NCBI RefSeq assembly: GCF_014645495.1
Contig: NZ_BMLV01000002.1
Coordinates: 425,191 to 489,190 of the forward strand
Direction: 5' to 3'
DNA: 64,000 nt
DNA from: Cloacibacterium rupense
GTDB lineage: Bacteria; Bacteroidota; Bacteroidia; Flavobacteriales; Weeksellaceae
Shown here: positions 55,893-63,972 of the stretch, in pieces
How the letters are laid out: the number at the start of each line of letters is the position of its first letter
Numbering within the stretch: position 1 is the first letter of the stretch
Notes under the pieces: generated by a model
Seen by the model: only the letters and a program-made list of their open reading frames with translations
What the model was told of the DNA's origin: nothing
Database searches by the model: none
Position numbers and translations under genes: made by a program

Positions 55893-55925
55893 TGTGGATA
55901 AATATTCTAAAAATATTTATCCACA
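55893..55925. promoter_or_regulatory. Perfect inverted repeat of two consensus DnaA boxes
   Basis: TGTGGATAAATATT (55893-55906) and its complement (55912-55925) with loop CTAAA. Each arm contains TTATCCACA or its reverse. It abuts the -33 element of the XRE-ImmA unit by one base and lies 28 bases past the outer-membrane gene. It may be an operator, a DnaA target or a terminator. Confidence 0.6.
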
Positions 55926-55953
55926 ATAACAGAATTATGTTTTTTATTCATTT

Positions 55954-56484
55954 TTACAACCCAAAAACAAACCCAACTTGTGGCACAAACCCACTACTGA
56001 AAATACTATTATTTTCTTTCCAAAGTACATTATACATTACGCCTAATTGCATATAAGCACGGTTGCCAACTCTGGTCATATAACCGCCGCCTAAAAAGAG
56101 TGCAGCTTCATCAAAACCGTATCTTTGTCCTGTAGTTTTATCTTTTTGGTTGATGATGAATTCCTGAAATTGCCCGCTTAGATAGAAATTTCTCCCAAAA
56201 TAGTAATTAGCAAAAGGGCCAATTCCAAATAAAGTAGAAGAGTAGTAATCTGTATTGAGGAAGTTAAAACCAGCTAAAATACCTGCTTCTAAATTTTCTG
56301 TAACCTTATAACCAACTCTAGGTGAAATAGAAAGTCCGAAGCCAGAATTACTACCGAAACCACCAGAAATACCGGCACTTCCTCCGAAAGTCCATTTAGA
56401 ATTGCCAATTTGTGTAGAACCACCAATCTGCGCAGAGAGACTGATGGATGAGGCTATGAGCAAGGAAAGAATAATTTTTTTCAT
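55954..56484 (-). CDS. Outer-membrane beta-barrel protein
   Basis: 176 residues with a signal peptide (about 1-18, SISLSAQ) and alternating strands ending in VPQVGFVFGL, the aromatic-ended C-terminus of OmpA/OmpX-like eight-stranded barrels (family PF13568/OMP_b-brl). It probably functions as a small porin or structural barrel. The stop lies 28 bases before the DnaA-box inverted repeat. Confidence 0.8.
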   Translation of the reverse strand: MKKIILSLLIASSISLSAQIGGSTQIGNSKWTFGGSAGISGGFGSNSGFGLSISPRVGYKVTENLEAGILAGFNFLNTDYYSSTLFGIGPFANYYFGRNFYLSGQFQEFIINQKDKTTGQRYGFDEAALFLGGGYMTRVGNRAYMQLGVMYNVLWKENNSIFSSGFVPQVGFVFGL

Positions 56485-56576
56485 TTGTTTTTTATGTTTT
56501 TTTGATGATTAATTTATAGGTAAATGTATAAAAAATACCAATGTGGAGAAAGTGAAAACTGAAAAGAAACTTATTT

Positions 56577-56716
56577 TATAGCCCCGATGGAAGCATTGTC
56601 TGAGCTCTTTTTAAAATTTTCTTTGTAAGGAGAACCCCTTTTTGCGTTCAAAACGCAGAAAGGGGTTGTGGTTGGGAGAAAATTTTAAAAAAGCGAGTGC
56701 GTACAGCGGGACTGCG
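56577..56716 (+). repeat. Intergenic element with CCCG/CGGG ends, copy 2
   Basis: It starts TATAGCCCCGATGGAAGC and ends AGCGGGACTGCG, with CCCG/CGGG able to pair across about 120 bases. Inside is a perfect 15-bp stem (TTTTTAAAATTTTCT 56608-56622 with 56677-56691). Within that, a 16-bp hairpin (AACCCCTTTTTGCGTT 56633-56648 with 56652-56667, one G-T pair) has loop CAA. The 56485-56827 gap otherwise holds only the mnmA promoter. Confidence 0.65.
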
Positions 56717-56769
56717 TGTGATAGAATTTCTAAATATCTTGCTTCTAAAAATTTATGAAATTATTGTTG

Positions 56770-56777
56770 TAATTTTG
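56770..56777 (+). promoter_or_regulatory. Bacteroidota -7 element for mnmA
   Basis: TAATTTTG, a perfect TAnnTTTG, 50 bases before the mnmA ATG at 56828. Confidence 0.5.
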
Positions 56778-56827
56778 CAGCATCAAAACTAAGGGCTCCC
56801 GTGAAGAGTCTCGTAAAATTGAAAAAA

Positions 56828-58015
56828 ATGAAAATAGTAGTAGGACTTTCTGGCGGTGTAGATTCTAGTGTAGCTGCCTATTTATTACAAAAACAAGGTC
56901 ACGAAGTTATCGGGCTTTTTATGCGAAATTGGAATGATGCTTCCGTAACTTTGGAAGACGAATGTCCTTGGATAGAAGACAGCAATGACGCCCTTTTAGT
57001 GGCAAAAAAACTCGGAATTCCTTTCCAAGTGATTGATATGAGCGAACTCTACAAAGAGCGCATTGTAGATTATATGTTTGCCGAATATGAAAAGGGTAGA
57101 ACACCCAATCCTGATGTTCTTTGTAACCGAGAAGTGAAATTTGATGTTTTTCTAGAAACTGCGCTTTCACTTGGTGCAGATAAAGTAGCAACGGGACATT
57201 ATGCAAGATTAGATTCTTTTACCAATGAAAATGGGGAAGAAGTGTATCAACTTTTGGCTGGTAAAGATAACAACAAAGACCAAAGTTATTTTTTGTGTCA
57301 ATTAAGTCAAAAACAGCTTTCTAAAGCGCTTTTCCCGATTGGTGAACTCACCAAACCAGAAGTAAGAGAAATTGCCAGAGAAATGGAATTGGCAACTGCC
57401 GATAAAAAAGATTCTCAAGGTTTGTGTTTCATAGGGAAAGTTAGTTTGCCGACTTTTCTTCAGCAACAATTAAAAGCCAAAGAAGGTGAAATTGTAGAAA
57501 TTTTCAGTGATTTTGCTGAATATCACAAAGAAAAACCTGAATTTTCTTCAAAATTAGAAGAACTAGAATATCTCTCAGCAAAAATTCATTACAAAAAATC
57601 AGACGGAAAAGTAATTGGCAAACATCAGGGGGCACAATTCTATACAATCGGGCAAAGCAAAGGCTTAGGAATTGGCGGTCACAAAGAATCTTGTTTCCTC
57701 ATTTCCAGAGATATGGAAAATAATTTGGTTTATGTAGGAGAAGGAAGAAATTTCCCAGGATTGTATAGAAAAGCTTTGAAAATAGATAATTCAGAATTGC
57801 ATTGGGTTCGTGAAGATTTACGTCTTAAAAACGGAGAATCTATGGAAGTTTTGGCGAGAATACGTTACCGTCAACCGTTAGAAAAAGCCATGCTTTATCA
57901 GTTTGAAGAAGGATTTTTCATAGAATTCGAAAATCCACAATCTGCTATAGCGGAAGGACAGTTCGCAGCTTGGTATGTAGGCGAAGAATTGCTAGGAAGT
58001 GGGGTGATTTCGTAA
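56828..58015 (+). CDS. mnmA: tRNA-specific 2-thiouridylase MnmA
   Basis: 395 residues from the ATG at 56828 ([14 protein letters not shown]); an in-frame upstream start adds nine codons with no family match. PP-loop SGGVDSS, the first active-site Cys in [12 protein letters not shown], the second in GLCFIGK, and the barrel domain with [18 protein letters not shown] are present. It thiolates U34 in tRNA for Lys, Glu and Gln, complementing mnmG in this window. Confidence 0.96.
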   Translation: MKIVVGLSGGVDSSVAAYLLQKQGHEVIGLFMRNWNDASVTLEDECPWIEDSNDALLVAKKLGIPFQVIDMSELYKERIVDYMFAEYEKGRTPNPDVLCNREVKFDVFLETALSLGADKVATGHYARLDSFTNENGEEVYQLLAGKDNNKDQSYFLCQLSQKQLSKALFPIGELTKPEVREIAREMELATADKKDSQGLCFIGKVSLPTFLQQQLKAKEGEIVEIFSDFAEYHKEKPEFSSKLEELEYLSAKIHYKKSDGKVIGKHQGAQFYTIGQSKGLGIGGHKESCFLISRDMENNLVYVGEGRNFPGLYRKALKIDNSELHWVREDLRLKNGESMEVLARIRYRQPLEKAMLYQFEEGFFIEFENPQSAIAEGQFAAWYVGEELLGSGVIS

Positions 58016-58033
58016 AAAATTAAAAATATATAC

Positions 58034-58062
58034 AAAGAGCAGTCTATTTCAGGCTGCTTTTT
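58034..58062 (+). terminator. Intrinsic terminator after mnmA
   Basis: AAAGAGCAGTCT (58034-58045) pairs with AGGCTGCTTTTT (58051-58062) with G-T pairs and loop ATTTC, followed by further T. Confidence 0.75.
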
Positions 58063-58140
58063 TTATGTTTAGAATAAGAAAAACCTTATAAATAAGGGCT
58101 TTGAAGCAATAAATACTTTTATTTTGAAGTTATAATTAAA

Positions 58141-59379
58141 ATGATGCTTATGAATTACAATGAACTCTATGAAATTTTAAAAGAAAACTTCGAAAAAGAA
58201 GGAAATTTTAAGACCATTGAAGACCTCAATGTAACGATAGAAACCATTCATTTTCATTCTAAAAAAGCAGATTTACTCAATGGTTCTTTTTCTTCCACTT
58301 CTTGCGAAAAACACCAAACACATTTTAAGGAAAGTAATGAAAATCAAACACTTTACGGTTTTTCAAGTGTCGATGTAAAAGATTTTGACATCGAAAGAAA
58401 TAAGCATTTTGACTATTATATTCTCAAAAGAGCAGATGTAGAAGTTGCAGAAGGAACGCTTATTTTTTTCCATGGATTGAATGAAAAAAAGTGGGATAAA
58501 TATTTGCCTTGGGCTTATGAATTGGCTCAAAAAACTAAGAAAGCCATTATTCTTTTCCCGATTGCATTTCACATGAACAGAGCCGAAGAAATCTGGAGCG
58601 ATAGACATGCGATGGTAGAAATAGCACAATTCAGAAAGAAAAATTATCCCGAAAATACTAATTGTTCTTTTGTAAATGCGGCGATAAGTTCTCGTTTAGA
58701 ATCTCATCCTCAAAGAATTTTTTGGTCTGGTTTTCAGACATATTCAGATGTAATACAAGTGGTGAAAGATATTAGGAATCAACAAATTAAAAGTATTTCA
58801 ACTGAAACTTCTATAGATTTGTTTGGCTATTCTATTGGTTCGTTTTTGTCAATGATTCTAAAAATGGCAGACCCCGAAGGAATTTTTGAAAATTCAAAAT
58901 TATTCTGTTTTTGTGGCGGAATGACGATTGACAGAATGTTCCCAATTTCTAAATACATTATGGACGCAAGAGCTGCCATAAAAATGCAAACCGTTTTTGC
59001 GGAATTGTTAAGTTCTGATTTCCAGTCTGATGAAAGATTAGGTCATTTTCAGGACGAAAAATTACACCCTCAGGAAAGTTGGTTCAAAATGATGTTGAGG
59101 TACAATTATTTCCAAAAAGAAAGAGAAGAAAGAATTAGAAAACTGCATCATCAAATCAAACTCTATGTCCTTGAAAAAGATGAAGTTGCACCACCCATAG
59201 AAGCGCTCAATACTTTGCAAGGCGGTTACAGAAATATAAAAACTGAGGTAGAAATTCAGGATTTTCCGTATGAATATTCGCACATGGTTCCGTTTCCTTT
59301 AACCAATAAAATTCAGAAAGAAGTTACGGAAGCTTTTCAGCATTTTATCAATTCTGCAAGTGAGTTTTATAATTGTTGA
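58141..59379 (+). CDS. DUF6051 family alpha/beta hydrolase-like protein
   Basis: 412 residues; the ATG at 58150 is an alternative start. A nucleophile elbow-like GYSIGSF sits at about residue 231, with an early EGTLIFFHGLNEKKWDKYLPWAYELA (oxyanion HG) and a late VLEKDEVAPPIEAL plus YSHMVPFP, which could supply the Asp and His of a triad. DUF6051 is an uncharacterised Bacteroidota hydrolase-like family. No signal peptide. Confidence 0.75.
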   Translation: MMLMNYNELYEILKENFEKEGNFKTIEDLNVTIETIHFHSKKADLLNGSFSSTSCEKHQTHFKESNENQTLYGFSSVDVKDFDIERNKHFDYYILKRADVEVAEGTLIFFHGLNEKKWDKYLPWAYELAQKTKKAIILFPIAFHMNRAEEIWSDRHAMVEIAQFRKKNYPENTNCSFVNAAISSRLESHPQRIFWSGFQTYSDVIQVVKDIRNQQIKSISTETSIDLFGYSIGSFLSMILKMADPEGIFENSKLFCFCGGMTIDRMFPISKYIMDARAAIKMQTVFAELLSSDFQSDERLGHFQDEKLHPQESWFKMMLRYNYFQKEREERIRKLHHQIKLYVLEKDEVAPPIEALNTLQGGYRNIKTEVEIQDFPYEYSHMVPFPLTNKIQKEVTEAFQHFINSASEFYNC

Positions 59380-59381
59380 TA

Positions 59382-59696
59382 TTAAAAAGCATTAATAATA
59401 ACCGCGCCACGTTTTTCTACGCCGTAAATTGTTTTTGCGCCATTTTCATTCAAAAGATTTACAGATTCTATTCTAGATTTTTTTAAAGGAATTTTTATAG
59501 TGTCTAGATTTTCATCATATTTAAAAACTTCACCATTAATAATGATAAGGGGATTTTTAGATAAAATTCCATCTGAATAGCCTCTTTTTACTTCTTGGTT
59601 GAGGAAAAATTTGTCATCATTTTTTTCTTCTAAAACAAAGGTTTTTGGATGGCAACTCATTAAGAATAGAACAACAAAAGCAGTCAATTTTTTCAT
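59382..59696 (-). CDS. Small lipoprotein with TonB-receptor plug-like sequence
   Basis: 104 residues with a lipoprotein signal (LFLMSCHP, Cys 15). The body NPLIIINGEVFKYDEN, RIESVNLLNENGAKTIYG and KRGAVIINAF follows the order of SusC/TonB-dependent receptor plug domains (PLIVIDG, IESIEVLKDASAxAIYG, GVIxITTK), but no barrel follows. It lies eight bases after the LytTR gene. Confidence 0.65.
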   Translation of the reverse strand: MKKLTAFVVLFLMSCHPKTFVLEEKNDDKFFLNQEVKRGYSDGILSKNPLIIINGEVFKYDENLDTIKIPLKKSRIESVNLLNENGAKTIYGVEKRGAVIINAF

Positions 59697-59703
59697 ATTT
59701 CAA

Positions 59704-60447
59704 TTATTTTACCAACCAATCTTTAAAATCTTTCACGCGTTCTCTACTTACCGTAATTTCCTCGGAAGGTTGTGCTTGTAATTCTACTTTATAATACGGT
59801 GAAGTGTGGATGTTTTTTATACAATCTGAACTGATGATAAACTGTCTATTCACTCGGAAAAACGTCTTTTCATCTAACACTTCTTCCAGTTCATCTAATG
59901 TAAAATCTGTAGGGAAACTTCGTTCTAAAGTTTGGGCGTAAACAATTTTATTTTCAGAATAAAAACAACAAATTTCTTCGGTTTTTATCACCTTTAAATT
60001 GTACCCGATTTTCACTAAAATTCTAGACAATTTCGGTTGGTCTTCTTTGATTAAAGATTTCATTTCCAAAGCGTTGTGCGTTTCTTCGGAAGGTAAAAAA
60101 CTTTTGAATTTTTCAATTGCTTTGGCTAAATCTTCTTCGGAAATTGGCTTCAATAAGTAATCAATAGAATTGAGTTTGAAGGCTTTCAACGTGTATTGAT
60201 CAAAAGCTGTAGTGTAAATGATGAAGCTTTTGGTAGGGATTTTTTCAAAAATATCAAAAGACAAACCATCGCCTAAAACAATGTCTGAAAATATCAATTT
60301 TGGGTGTTCATTTTTACTGAACCAATCTACCGCTTCTTCTACAGAATGAATAGTTGCAACCAATTGTAAATCAGTAAAATTGCTCAGTAATCTTTCGAGT
60401 TTTCTAGCAGCTGGTTTTTCGTCTTCTATGATAATTGTTCTAATCAT
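59704..60447 (-). CDS. LytTR-family response regulator
   Basis: 247 residues. The receiver domain has acidic E8/D9 and phospho-acceptor D55 in IFSDIVLGDG, then K near 106. The C-terminal LytTR DNA-binding domain ends in EEITVSRERVKDFKDWLVK. It should be phosphorylated by the LytS-type kinase encoded upstream in the same operon. Two matching LytTR half-sites lie before the operon (63151-63183), which supports autoregulation. Confidence 0.9.
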   Translation of the reverse strand: MIRTIIIEDEKPAARKLERLLSNFTDLQLVATIHSVEEAVDWFSKNEHPKLIFSDIVLGDGLSFDIFEKIPTKSFIIYTTAFDQYTLKAFKLNSIDYLLKPISEEDLAKAIEKFKSFLPSEETHNALEMKSLIKEDQPKLSRILVKIGYNLKVIKTEEICCFYSENKIVYAQTLERSFPTDFTLDELEEVLDEKTFFRVNRQFIISSDCIKNIHTSPYYKVELQAQPSEEITVSRERVKDFKDWLVK

Positions 60448-60522
60448 TTTTCAAAAAGTTTGAATTGGTTTGATGTGGTTTGAATTGGTTTAAAAAAGTT
60501 AATTGTTAAATAAACAACGCCA

Positions 60523-60813
60523 TCACCTCTTATCTTTATCCATTAATTCTCGGATTTTCTTTTCTTCCCAGTTTTTTCCGAGGAAAAAGTTAGGCAAAAA
60601 TACAGATAAACCGTGGGAAGCTAAACCTATTCCCCAAAAGAAAGTTCCCCAGAAATTTTTGAATTCAAAATTACCTGTTTTTTGGTGGTTAACGAAAACG
60701 AGAAGAATATTTACCAATACAAAAACCAAGGCGTGTATATAAAATCCTTTGATTTGCTTGATGCGCTTTTTAGCTTGTAAATATTTGATATTTTCTTTGT
60801 TATAATTTTCCAT
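60523..60813 (-). CDS. 2TM domain-containing protein
   Basis: 96 residues from the ATG at 60813 (MENYNKENIKYL); a start nine codons upstream overlaps the preceding gene further. Two hydrophobic helices and the closing FLGKNWEEKKIRELMDKDK motif match PF13239. Three small 2TM proteins and one fused to the kinase lie in this operon. Confidence 0.8.
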   Translation of the reverse strand: MENYNKENIKYLQAKKRIKQIKGFYIHALVFVLVNILLVFVNHQKTGNFEFKNFWGTFFWGIGLASHGLSVFLPNFFLGKNWEEKKIRELMDKDKR

Positions 60814-61099
60814 TTGAGTTGTTTTTAAGGTTTCTTTCAATCATTTTTCTTTCCCAATCGTAATCAAAAACAAAAAGTTTCACAGCTTTTACTGCCAAGA
60901 TAATCCCCCAAATCCAGAAAATAATAGAAACTCTCCCGAATCCGAAATTAAATTCATTCAACTGAAATATGTTTTCTCTATTGAAAAATATAAATACAAT
61001 GCAGAAAACCAATACATTAACTCCGAATTTTCTGATTTTTGCTACGTGTTCTCTGGCTGCTTCATATTTTATTTTGTCAAGTTCTCGATTTTCCATCAT
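60800..61099 (-). CDS. 2TM domain-containing protein
   Basis: 99 residues. EHVAKIRKFGVNVLVFCIVFIFF, the second helix FGRVSIIFWIWGIILAVKAVKLF and YDWERKMIERNL fit the 2TM family, though the NWEER motif is altered to DWERK. It shares one base with the previous stop (TAATG). Confidence 0.78.
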   Translation of the reverse strand: MMENRELDKIKYEAAREHVAKIRKFGVNVLVFCIVFIFFNRENIFQLNEFNFGFGRVSIIFWIWGIILAVKAVKLFVFDYDWERKMIERNLKNNSNGKL

Positions 61100-61410
61100 T
61101 ATTTATTTTTGAGTTGTTTATCCATTAATTGTTTTGTTTTTCTTTCTTCCCAATTATGGAAATAAGGCACAAAAAGGTAAATGCCATAACCAAAAAGAAA
61201 AATGGCCCAAGAAACAACCATCCAAACCGCATAATTTCTTGAAATATCAAAGATGTTTCCGTTGTAATTTTTTCTTACAATTAAGTAACCTATGATTAGA
61301 AATCCTAGAACCATATAATAATACGTTTTGATTTCTTTTACTCTCTTTTCTGCTTTTTTGTAAGCAATATTTTTGTTAGAATTTTCTTGATTTTCCATAG
61401 CTATTTCCAT
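61099..61410 (-). CDS. 2TM domain-containing protein
   Basis: 103 residues; the ATG at 61398 (MENQENSNKN) is an alternative start. AEKRVKEIKTYYYMVLGFLIIGYLIV, a second helix and HNWEERKTKQLMDKQ match the family. It overlaps the kinase gene by ten bases. Confidence 0.8.
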   Translation of the reverse strand: MEIAMENQENSNKNIAYKKAEKRVKEIKTYYYMVLGFLIIGYLIVRKNYNGNIFDISRNYAVWMVVSWAIFLFGYGIYLFVPYFHNWEERKTKQLMDKQLKNK

Positions 61411-62747
61411 TTATTAGCGTCTTTTTCTTCTTTTTCTAGGTATTTTCTAATTTGTCTTTCTTCCCAATCTTTGCCAATTCCGAAGACTTGAAAAGCGTGT
61501 GCTACCACACCAATTCCCCAACCTAGCATTGGCCAAAATGCCCAATAATAGCCAGGAGAAGTTTTCCAATTGATGATGAATAAAAATGGGATAAAAATAC
61601 AATATGAGATAAGATTTCCATAGAAACCTTTCAGTTCTTCTACTCTTTTGGCTGCTTTTTCGTAAGCCATTTGTTCTTCTGAAGGAGAGTATGTGTTCAT
61701 AGCTTTTATTTTTTCTTTTAAAATAGGGAGTTTTACTCGGAAAAAATCTTCTGATTTTTCCACAAAAACATTTCTGTTGGTTAATAAATTATATCTCGAA
61801 ACAATGTTGGCCAAACCTACTCCGGTAGATTTATTAGGCAATTCTCTGGTTTGCAAATTGTTTTCAATGATAAGGTTTCCGTTTTCTGCAAAGATTTTGA
61901 TGTTCAAAGGTTTAGAGGAAGTTGCAAAATTATGTTTGATAGAATTTTCAAGCAAAAGCTGCAAAGAAAGTGGCACTACAAACCCTTTTTTGTCTTCGTC
62001 TGAAATAATGAATTCAAAAGTTACCGCATCTTCGAATCGGGTTTTCAACAATTCGCAATAGGTCTTTGCAAAATCTATTTCTTCTTCTACCGAAACCAAT
62101 TCTTTGTCTTTTTGTTCGAGAACATATCTGTAAATCTTTGACATTGAGTTCGTAAACTGTTGTGCTTGCTTTGGGTTTTCTTCAATCAGAGAATCTAAAA
62201 CATTCAGAGAATTGAATAAAAAATGCGGGTCTAATTGATTTTTAAGACTTTCAAATTGTGCATTGGCAGATTTAGCGATGAGTTTTTGTTCGACTACTTC
62301 TTTTTTAGCATTTTGTTTCATAGCCTGCATAAAACCTTTAGCGTGAAGAAATGCCGAGATAAGTAATGCAAAATTGATAAAAAACCAATTGGTAAAATTC
62401 CATTTTGAACTGAAAAATTCTGCGGGATTTAAACCTTGAATTAGTACAAAATTGATGTAATTGAGAAGGTATGTTAAAGAAATATTTAAAATTAATGTGC
62501 CAAGGATGGCAAAGATTGTTCTTTTATTAGTTTCTTCTGACCAAGAAAATTTTTTGTCAAGATAATCATTTAGAAAACCATTACCAATCCCGTATCCAAA
62601 AGTGTACATTACTGAAATAAGGAAAGTATAGATGTAGTTTTCTAATGATTTTTCGGGTGAGGTCAAGAGGAAAAACAAGATGCTTCCTCCGAAACTTATC
62701 CAAAGTAACGTTTTAAGGCTTTTTCTAAAATTTTCTATGGAGAACAT
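61401..62747 (-). CDS. LytS-type sensor histidine kinase with C-terminal 2TM domain
   Basis: 448 residues. Four N-terminal membrane helices (about 12-140) lead to the LytS-type H-box QLDPHFLFNSLN (H175), then an ATPase domain with NSIKHNF and GVGLANIVSRY. From about 358 a complete 2TM domain follows (AAKRVEELKGFYGN to GKDWEERQIRKYLEK). The kinase-2TM fusion directly links the family to this signalling pathway. Confidence 0.9.
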   Translation of the reverse strand: MFSIENFRKSLKTLLWISFGGSILFFLLTSPEKSLENYIYTFLISVMYTFGYGIGNGFLNDYLDKKFSWSEETNKRTIFAILGTLILNISLTYLLNYINFVLIQGLNPAEFFSSKWNFTNWFFINFALLISAFLHAKGFMQAMKQNAKKEVVEQKLIAKSANAQFESLKNQLDPHFLFNSLNVLDSLIEENPKQAQQFTNSMSKIYRYVLEQKDKELVSVEEEIDFAKTYCELLKTRFEDAVTFEFIISDEDKKGFVVPLSLQLLLENSIKHNFATSSKPLNIKIFAENGNLIIENNLQTRELPNKSTGVGLANIVSRYNLLTNRNVFVEKSEDFFRVKLPILKEKIKAMNTYSPSEEQMAYEKAAKRVEELKGFYGNLISYCIFIPFLFIINWKTSPGYYWAFWPMLGWGIGVVAHAFQVFGIGKDWEERQIRKYLEKEEKDANKWK

Positions 62748-62764
62748 TTCTAAAAATTTACTAA

Positions 62765-63052
62765 TTATTTGTTCATATATTCTTTAATTTTTCTTTCTTC
62801 CCAGTTGTTACCTAGGATAAAATCTGGTGCAAAAACAGACATGGCGTGTGCCAATAAACCGAATCCCCAGAAAAGGGCCGTCATATAACCATCTGTATTA
62901 GCAAAACCTTTGTTGGCGATCACACTGTTTGAAACTATAATCATTAGGTTTACACAAATATAAACAATCGCGTGAATGTAAAAACCTTTAATTCTTTTTA
63001 CTTTTCTTTTGGCCATTTCTAATTTGCTGTTGGTTGTGTTGTAAGTTTCCAT
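62765..63052 (-). CDS. 2TM domain-containing protein, first gene of the operon
   Basis: 95 residues. AKRKVKRIKGFYIHAIVYICVNLMIIV and LFWGFGLLAHAMSVFAPDFILGNNWEERKIKEYMNK are the full PF13239 pattern. It is transcribed first, 18 bases ahead of the kinase gene, from the promoter at 63112-63142. Confidence 0.88.
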   Translation of the reverse strand: METYNTTNSKLEMAKRKVKRIKGFYIHAIVYICVNLMIIVSNSVIANKGFANTDGYMTALFWGFGLLAHAMSVFAPDFILGNNWEERKIKEYMNK

Positions 63053-63111
63053 TTTTTTAAGTTTTTAAAATTAATATTTTGTGATTGTGTAGATGTTTTA
63101 ATTTCTTGATG

Positions 63112-63142
63112 TAAAGGTATTGTAGGAGAGGATGTTTTCAAA
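63112..63142 (-). promoter_or_regulatory. Promoter of the 2TM/kinase/LytTR operon
   Basis: Minus-strand TTTG (63142-63139), a 19-base spacer and TACCTTTA (63119-63112), one mismatch from TAnnTTTG. The expected start near 63105 gives a leader of about 53 bases. Confidence 0.6.
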
Positions 63143-63150
63143 TTATATGT

Positions 63151-63183
63151 TACTGAACGGTAATTTTTTTGTACTGAACGGTA
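63151..63183 (-). promoter_or_regulatory. LytTR operator: two direct repeats
   Basis: On the plus strand TACTGAACGGTA occurs at 63151-63162 and 63172-63183, 21 bases apart. The minus-strand core ACCGTTCAG matches the published LytTR half-site pattern (T/A)(A/C)(C/A)GTTN(A/G)(T/G) at every position. The nearer repeat ends eight bases before the -33 element. Confidence 0.7.
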
Positions 63184-63192
63184 TTTTCAAGG

Positions 63193-63238
63193 GTTCCCCT
63201 CTTTCAGAAGGGTGGCTGAGCGAAGCGAAGTCGGGGTG
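63193..63238. repeat. GC-rich block sharing GAGCGAAGCG with 8563-8668
   Basis: The stretch from CCCCTCTTTCAGAAGGG to GTCGGGGTG has a short CCCCT...AGGGG-like pairing and the ten-base GAGCGAAGCG at 63218-63227. It lies between operator and terminator. Confidence 0.4.
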
Positions 63239-63258
63239 TCAAAAAAATAAAAAAACAA

Positions 63259-63295
63259 AAAACCCTTTTTGCGTTTGGAACGTAAAAAGGGTTTT
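63259..63295 (-). terminator. Strong terminator after the TPR gene
   Basis: AAAACCCTTTTTGCGTT (63259-63275) pairs with 63279-63295 (one G-T pair), loop TGG, followed on the minus strand by a long T-rich stretch. The core resembles the inner hairpin of the element at 56633-56667. Confidence 0.88.
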
Positions 63296-63315
63296 GAAAA
63301 AATCTAATTGATAGT

Positions 63316-63972
63316 TTATTTAGCCTGAGAGATAAAATAATTCGCTTCGCCTTGTCCCCAATTTGGATCAACAGAAGATTTTATTTTGTAAGTTTTGAAT
63401 TGTTCCAAAGCTTTCTTGAAAAGTTCAATACCTTTAGATTTACTTCCCCCGAATTGCTCAGGAGTGTAATATAAATCTTCGGCTTCTAGAATGGAAATTC
63501 TAGGATTTTCAGGATCCAATTCTTTAGCTTTAGCTAATGCTTGTTGTGCGGCTTGGCCTTCGGTTTGCCATCTTTCCATAGGATTTACCATCATTTTCAA
63601 TCCGTGGTTCATTTTTTTCAAAAGAAAAATTTCTGCGTTATTTGGCGAAAGCGCTTCAGCTTTGTCAATATAATTTTGAGCTTCTTTTGCTACATCATCT
63701 AATTGAGCGACTTGATTTTTCTGCATCAGCTCTCTTCCTTTTTTGATGATAGAAAGAGCGGCATAATAATACGGTTGCCAAAGTGTTTTTTCTTTGTCTC
63801 CAATTCTTGCAAAATCATTGGCTTGAGCAGTGTAATCATCAGGATTAGCTTTAGGCATTTCAATCATTTGAACTTTTGGAAGCATCGCTTTTTCGTAAGC
63901 AGTTTGAGCGAAGCTGTAAGTTGTTGTAAATGTGATTGCAAGGGCTAAAATGGTTTTTTGTAACGTTTTCAT
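63316..63972 (-). CDS. Secreted TPR-like protein
   Basis: 218 residues with a signal peptide (about 1-22, TTTYSFAQ). Helical repeats with AEALSPNNAEIFLLKKM and AKELDPENPRISILEAEDLYY are TPR-like. The pattern DLYYTPEQFGGSKSKGIELFKKAL suggests a cell-envelope role, but the function is unknown. A single-gene unit with its own terminator. Confidence 0.75.
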   Translation of the reverse strand: MKTLQKTILALAITFTTTYSFAQTAYEKAMLPKVQMIEMPKANPDDYTAQANDFARIGDKEKTLWQPYYYAALSIIKKGRELMQKNQVAQLDDVAKEAQNYIDKAEALSPNNAEIFLLKKMNHGLKMMVNPMERWQTEGQAAQQALAKAKELDPENPRISILEAEDLYYTPEQFGGSKSKGIELFKKALEQFKTYKIKSSVDPNWGQGEANYFISQAK

